Below, piece by piece: positions 5,334 to 6,022 of a DNA stretch of 6,022 nucleotides (the first letter of the stretch is position 1; every line of letters begins with the position of its first letter). The translations under genes were made by a program, and so were the position numbers. The notes beneath the pieces were generated by a model that did not search any database, had not been told where the DNA came from, and saw only the letters and a program-made list of their open reading frames with translations. Origin of the DNA: an uncultured bacterium (GTDB lineage Bacteria; Cyanobacteriota; Vampirovibrionia; Gastranaerophilales; Gastranaerophilaceae); the NCBI GenBank assembly GCA_900554095.1, contig USGC01000109.1, positions 1 to 6,022 on the forward strand. Reading direction: 5' to 3'.

Positions 5334-6022
5334 TTATAAAACCAAGTGTTACTTACATTATCCTTTTCATTTCTTAATATTGTCCGCGCATAACGTCCGC
5401 CTTTTTCTGATATTGAACAAAATTCATCAGTTAATAAGATTTTCCCCGTACTTCCACGATGATTGCCGGAGCTAAGCGTCATAAAAAATACATCATACCC
5501 CCATTTATTAGGTTCTTTCTCCCCATTTACATCTATAATAATGAAAGCTTTTTTCTCTCCTAGCGCAAGCATGATTAAGGCTCCATCTTGTGTTGCATAA
5601 ACGTCTGCAATATAAATTACATAATCGTAGCTACAAGCCACATTAATCGTACTTCCGCCGGCAGAAAGAACTGCATCTTTTCTTGCATACTTATCTTTTA
5701 TATTGGAATTATATTTTTTTAATTTTAATGATGACACAAGAGCCTCCTCTAATGCCGCACAGTCTCTGGCTTCAAAAACATATGACGGAGAAACCGGATA
5801 ACTCGCAAAACACAATGAAATCCCGTTTTCTACATTTAAATAATTCAAGGTATTCTGTATATTTGAATACTGCTTTTTTAATCCCACTTCATAGGTCAAA
5901 AATTTATATTTTTGAATTAGCACAGGCATTGTCATAGCGGCAACCACACCAATTATACCAAGTGTTATCAAAACTTCCGCTAATGTAAATCCTTTAAGAC
6001 TAAATTTATGTTCAGCCCCCCC
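5330..6022 (-). CDS. Type IV pilin-like (prepilin) protein, 5' end cut by window edge
   Basis: The frame is open to the right edge, so the start codon lies outside; the first Leu codon (TTG, 5971) is not the start. The visible N-terminus reads as a basic leader, a prepilin peptidase site (KG then FTLAEV, cleavage after the Gly at 5992-5990), Glu at mature position 5, and a hydrophobic helix (LITLGIIGVVAAMTMPVLI). This is a class III signal, handled by PilD-type peptidase and assembled by type IV pilus or type II secretion machinery. The mature part visible is 219 residues. It has four cysteines (mature 60, 77, 119, 191) that could form two disulfides, and a late DVNGEKEPNKWGYDVFFM segment (about 153-170) which I recall from pseudopilin families of Gastranaerophilales. 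No other pilus genes are in view. Being a lone gene fits the scattered pseudopilins of such genomes. Adhesion, DNA uptake and secretion are all possible roles. Confidence 0.9.
   Translation of the reverse strand, partial: GGAEHKFSLKGFTLAEVLITLGIIGVVAAMTMPVLIQKYKFLTYEVGLKKQYSNIQNTLNYLNVENGISLCFASYPVSPSYVFEARDCAALEEALVSSLKLKKYNSNIKDKYARKDAVLSAGGSTINVACSYDYVIYIADVYATQDGALIMLALGEKKAFIIIDVNGEKEPNKWGYDVFFMTLSSGNHRGSTGKILLTDEFCSISEKGGRYARTILRNEKDNVSNTWFYN
6016..6022. repeat. Homopolymer of at least seven C (G on the pilin coding strand) at the window edge
   Basis: Seven consecutive C end the window, in otherwise AT-rich DNA. On the coding strand they are G in the leader of the pilin gene, giving two Gly codons. 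The run may continue outside. It may be a slippage-prone tract or an assembly or sequencing artefact at a contig end. Confidence 0.5.

Noticed and set aside
5683..5937. 84-residue open frame on the plus strand opposite the pilin gene
   Set aside because: It is a shadow of the prepilin gene, whose frame carries a full class III signal and family motif.
5969..5971. TTG as start codon of the pilin gene
   Set aside because: The frame continues upstream through an intact prepilin cleavage motif (GFTLAEV), so this Leu is mature residue 7.

Overview
The window is AT-rich, gene-dense bacterial chromosome. All six genes share similar base composition, so nothing stands out as recent foreign DNA. The best clue to the organism is the prepilin at the right edge. 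Its N-terminus (GFTLAEVLITLGIIGVV) and its late DVNG...PNKWGYDVF segment resemble the large pseudopilin families of gut Gastranaerophilales (Melainabacteria, non-photosynthetic relatives of Cyanobacteria). That assignment rests on memory of family signatures, not on a search. lpxK and an MCE/MlaD-type protein together show a cell with an outer membrane containing lipid A.

Layout from left to right: (1) 1-977, plus strand: queA, the tRNA queuosine-pathway enzyme, missing its first roughly 20 codons at the window edge. (2) 970-1593, minus strand: a 207-residue protein with the signature of the ADP-ribosyltransferase-like domain found in phage and mobile-element polyvalent proteins, here standing alone. 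It overlaps the end of queA tail to tail. (3) 1594-1765: a 172-base divergent intergenic region with candidate promoters in both directions and small repeats. (4) 1766-2509, plus: a lytic transglycosylase with an intact SLT catalytic domain but no visible signal peptide. (5) 2571-2870, plus: an unrecognised 99-residue protein. (6) 2937-4298, plus: an MCE/MlaD-family lipid-transport protein with an N-terminal membrane anchor and a long helical tail. (7) 4302-5333, plus: lpxK, three bases downstream and almost certainly co-transcribed with the MCE gene. (8) 5330-6022, minus: a type IV pilin-like protein cut by the window edge, whose stop codon shares bases with the lpxK stop.

Functionally the plus-strand block from 1766 to 5333 looks envelope-related: peptidoglycan remodelling, lipid trafficking between membranes, and phosphorylation of the lipid A precursor. 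The tight MCE-lpxK pair suggests coordinated outer-membrane lipid supply. The ADP-ribosyltransferase-like gene is the least expected item and the best candidate for undescribed biology. No antitoxin, immunity or secretion gene is visible beside it, so its role is unknown. No RNA genes, CRISPR arrays, insertion sequences or prophage structural genes were seen. No stretch above 300 bases lacks a gene.
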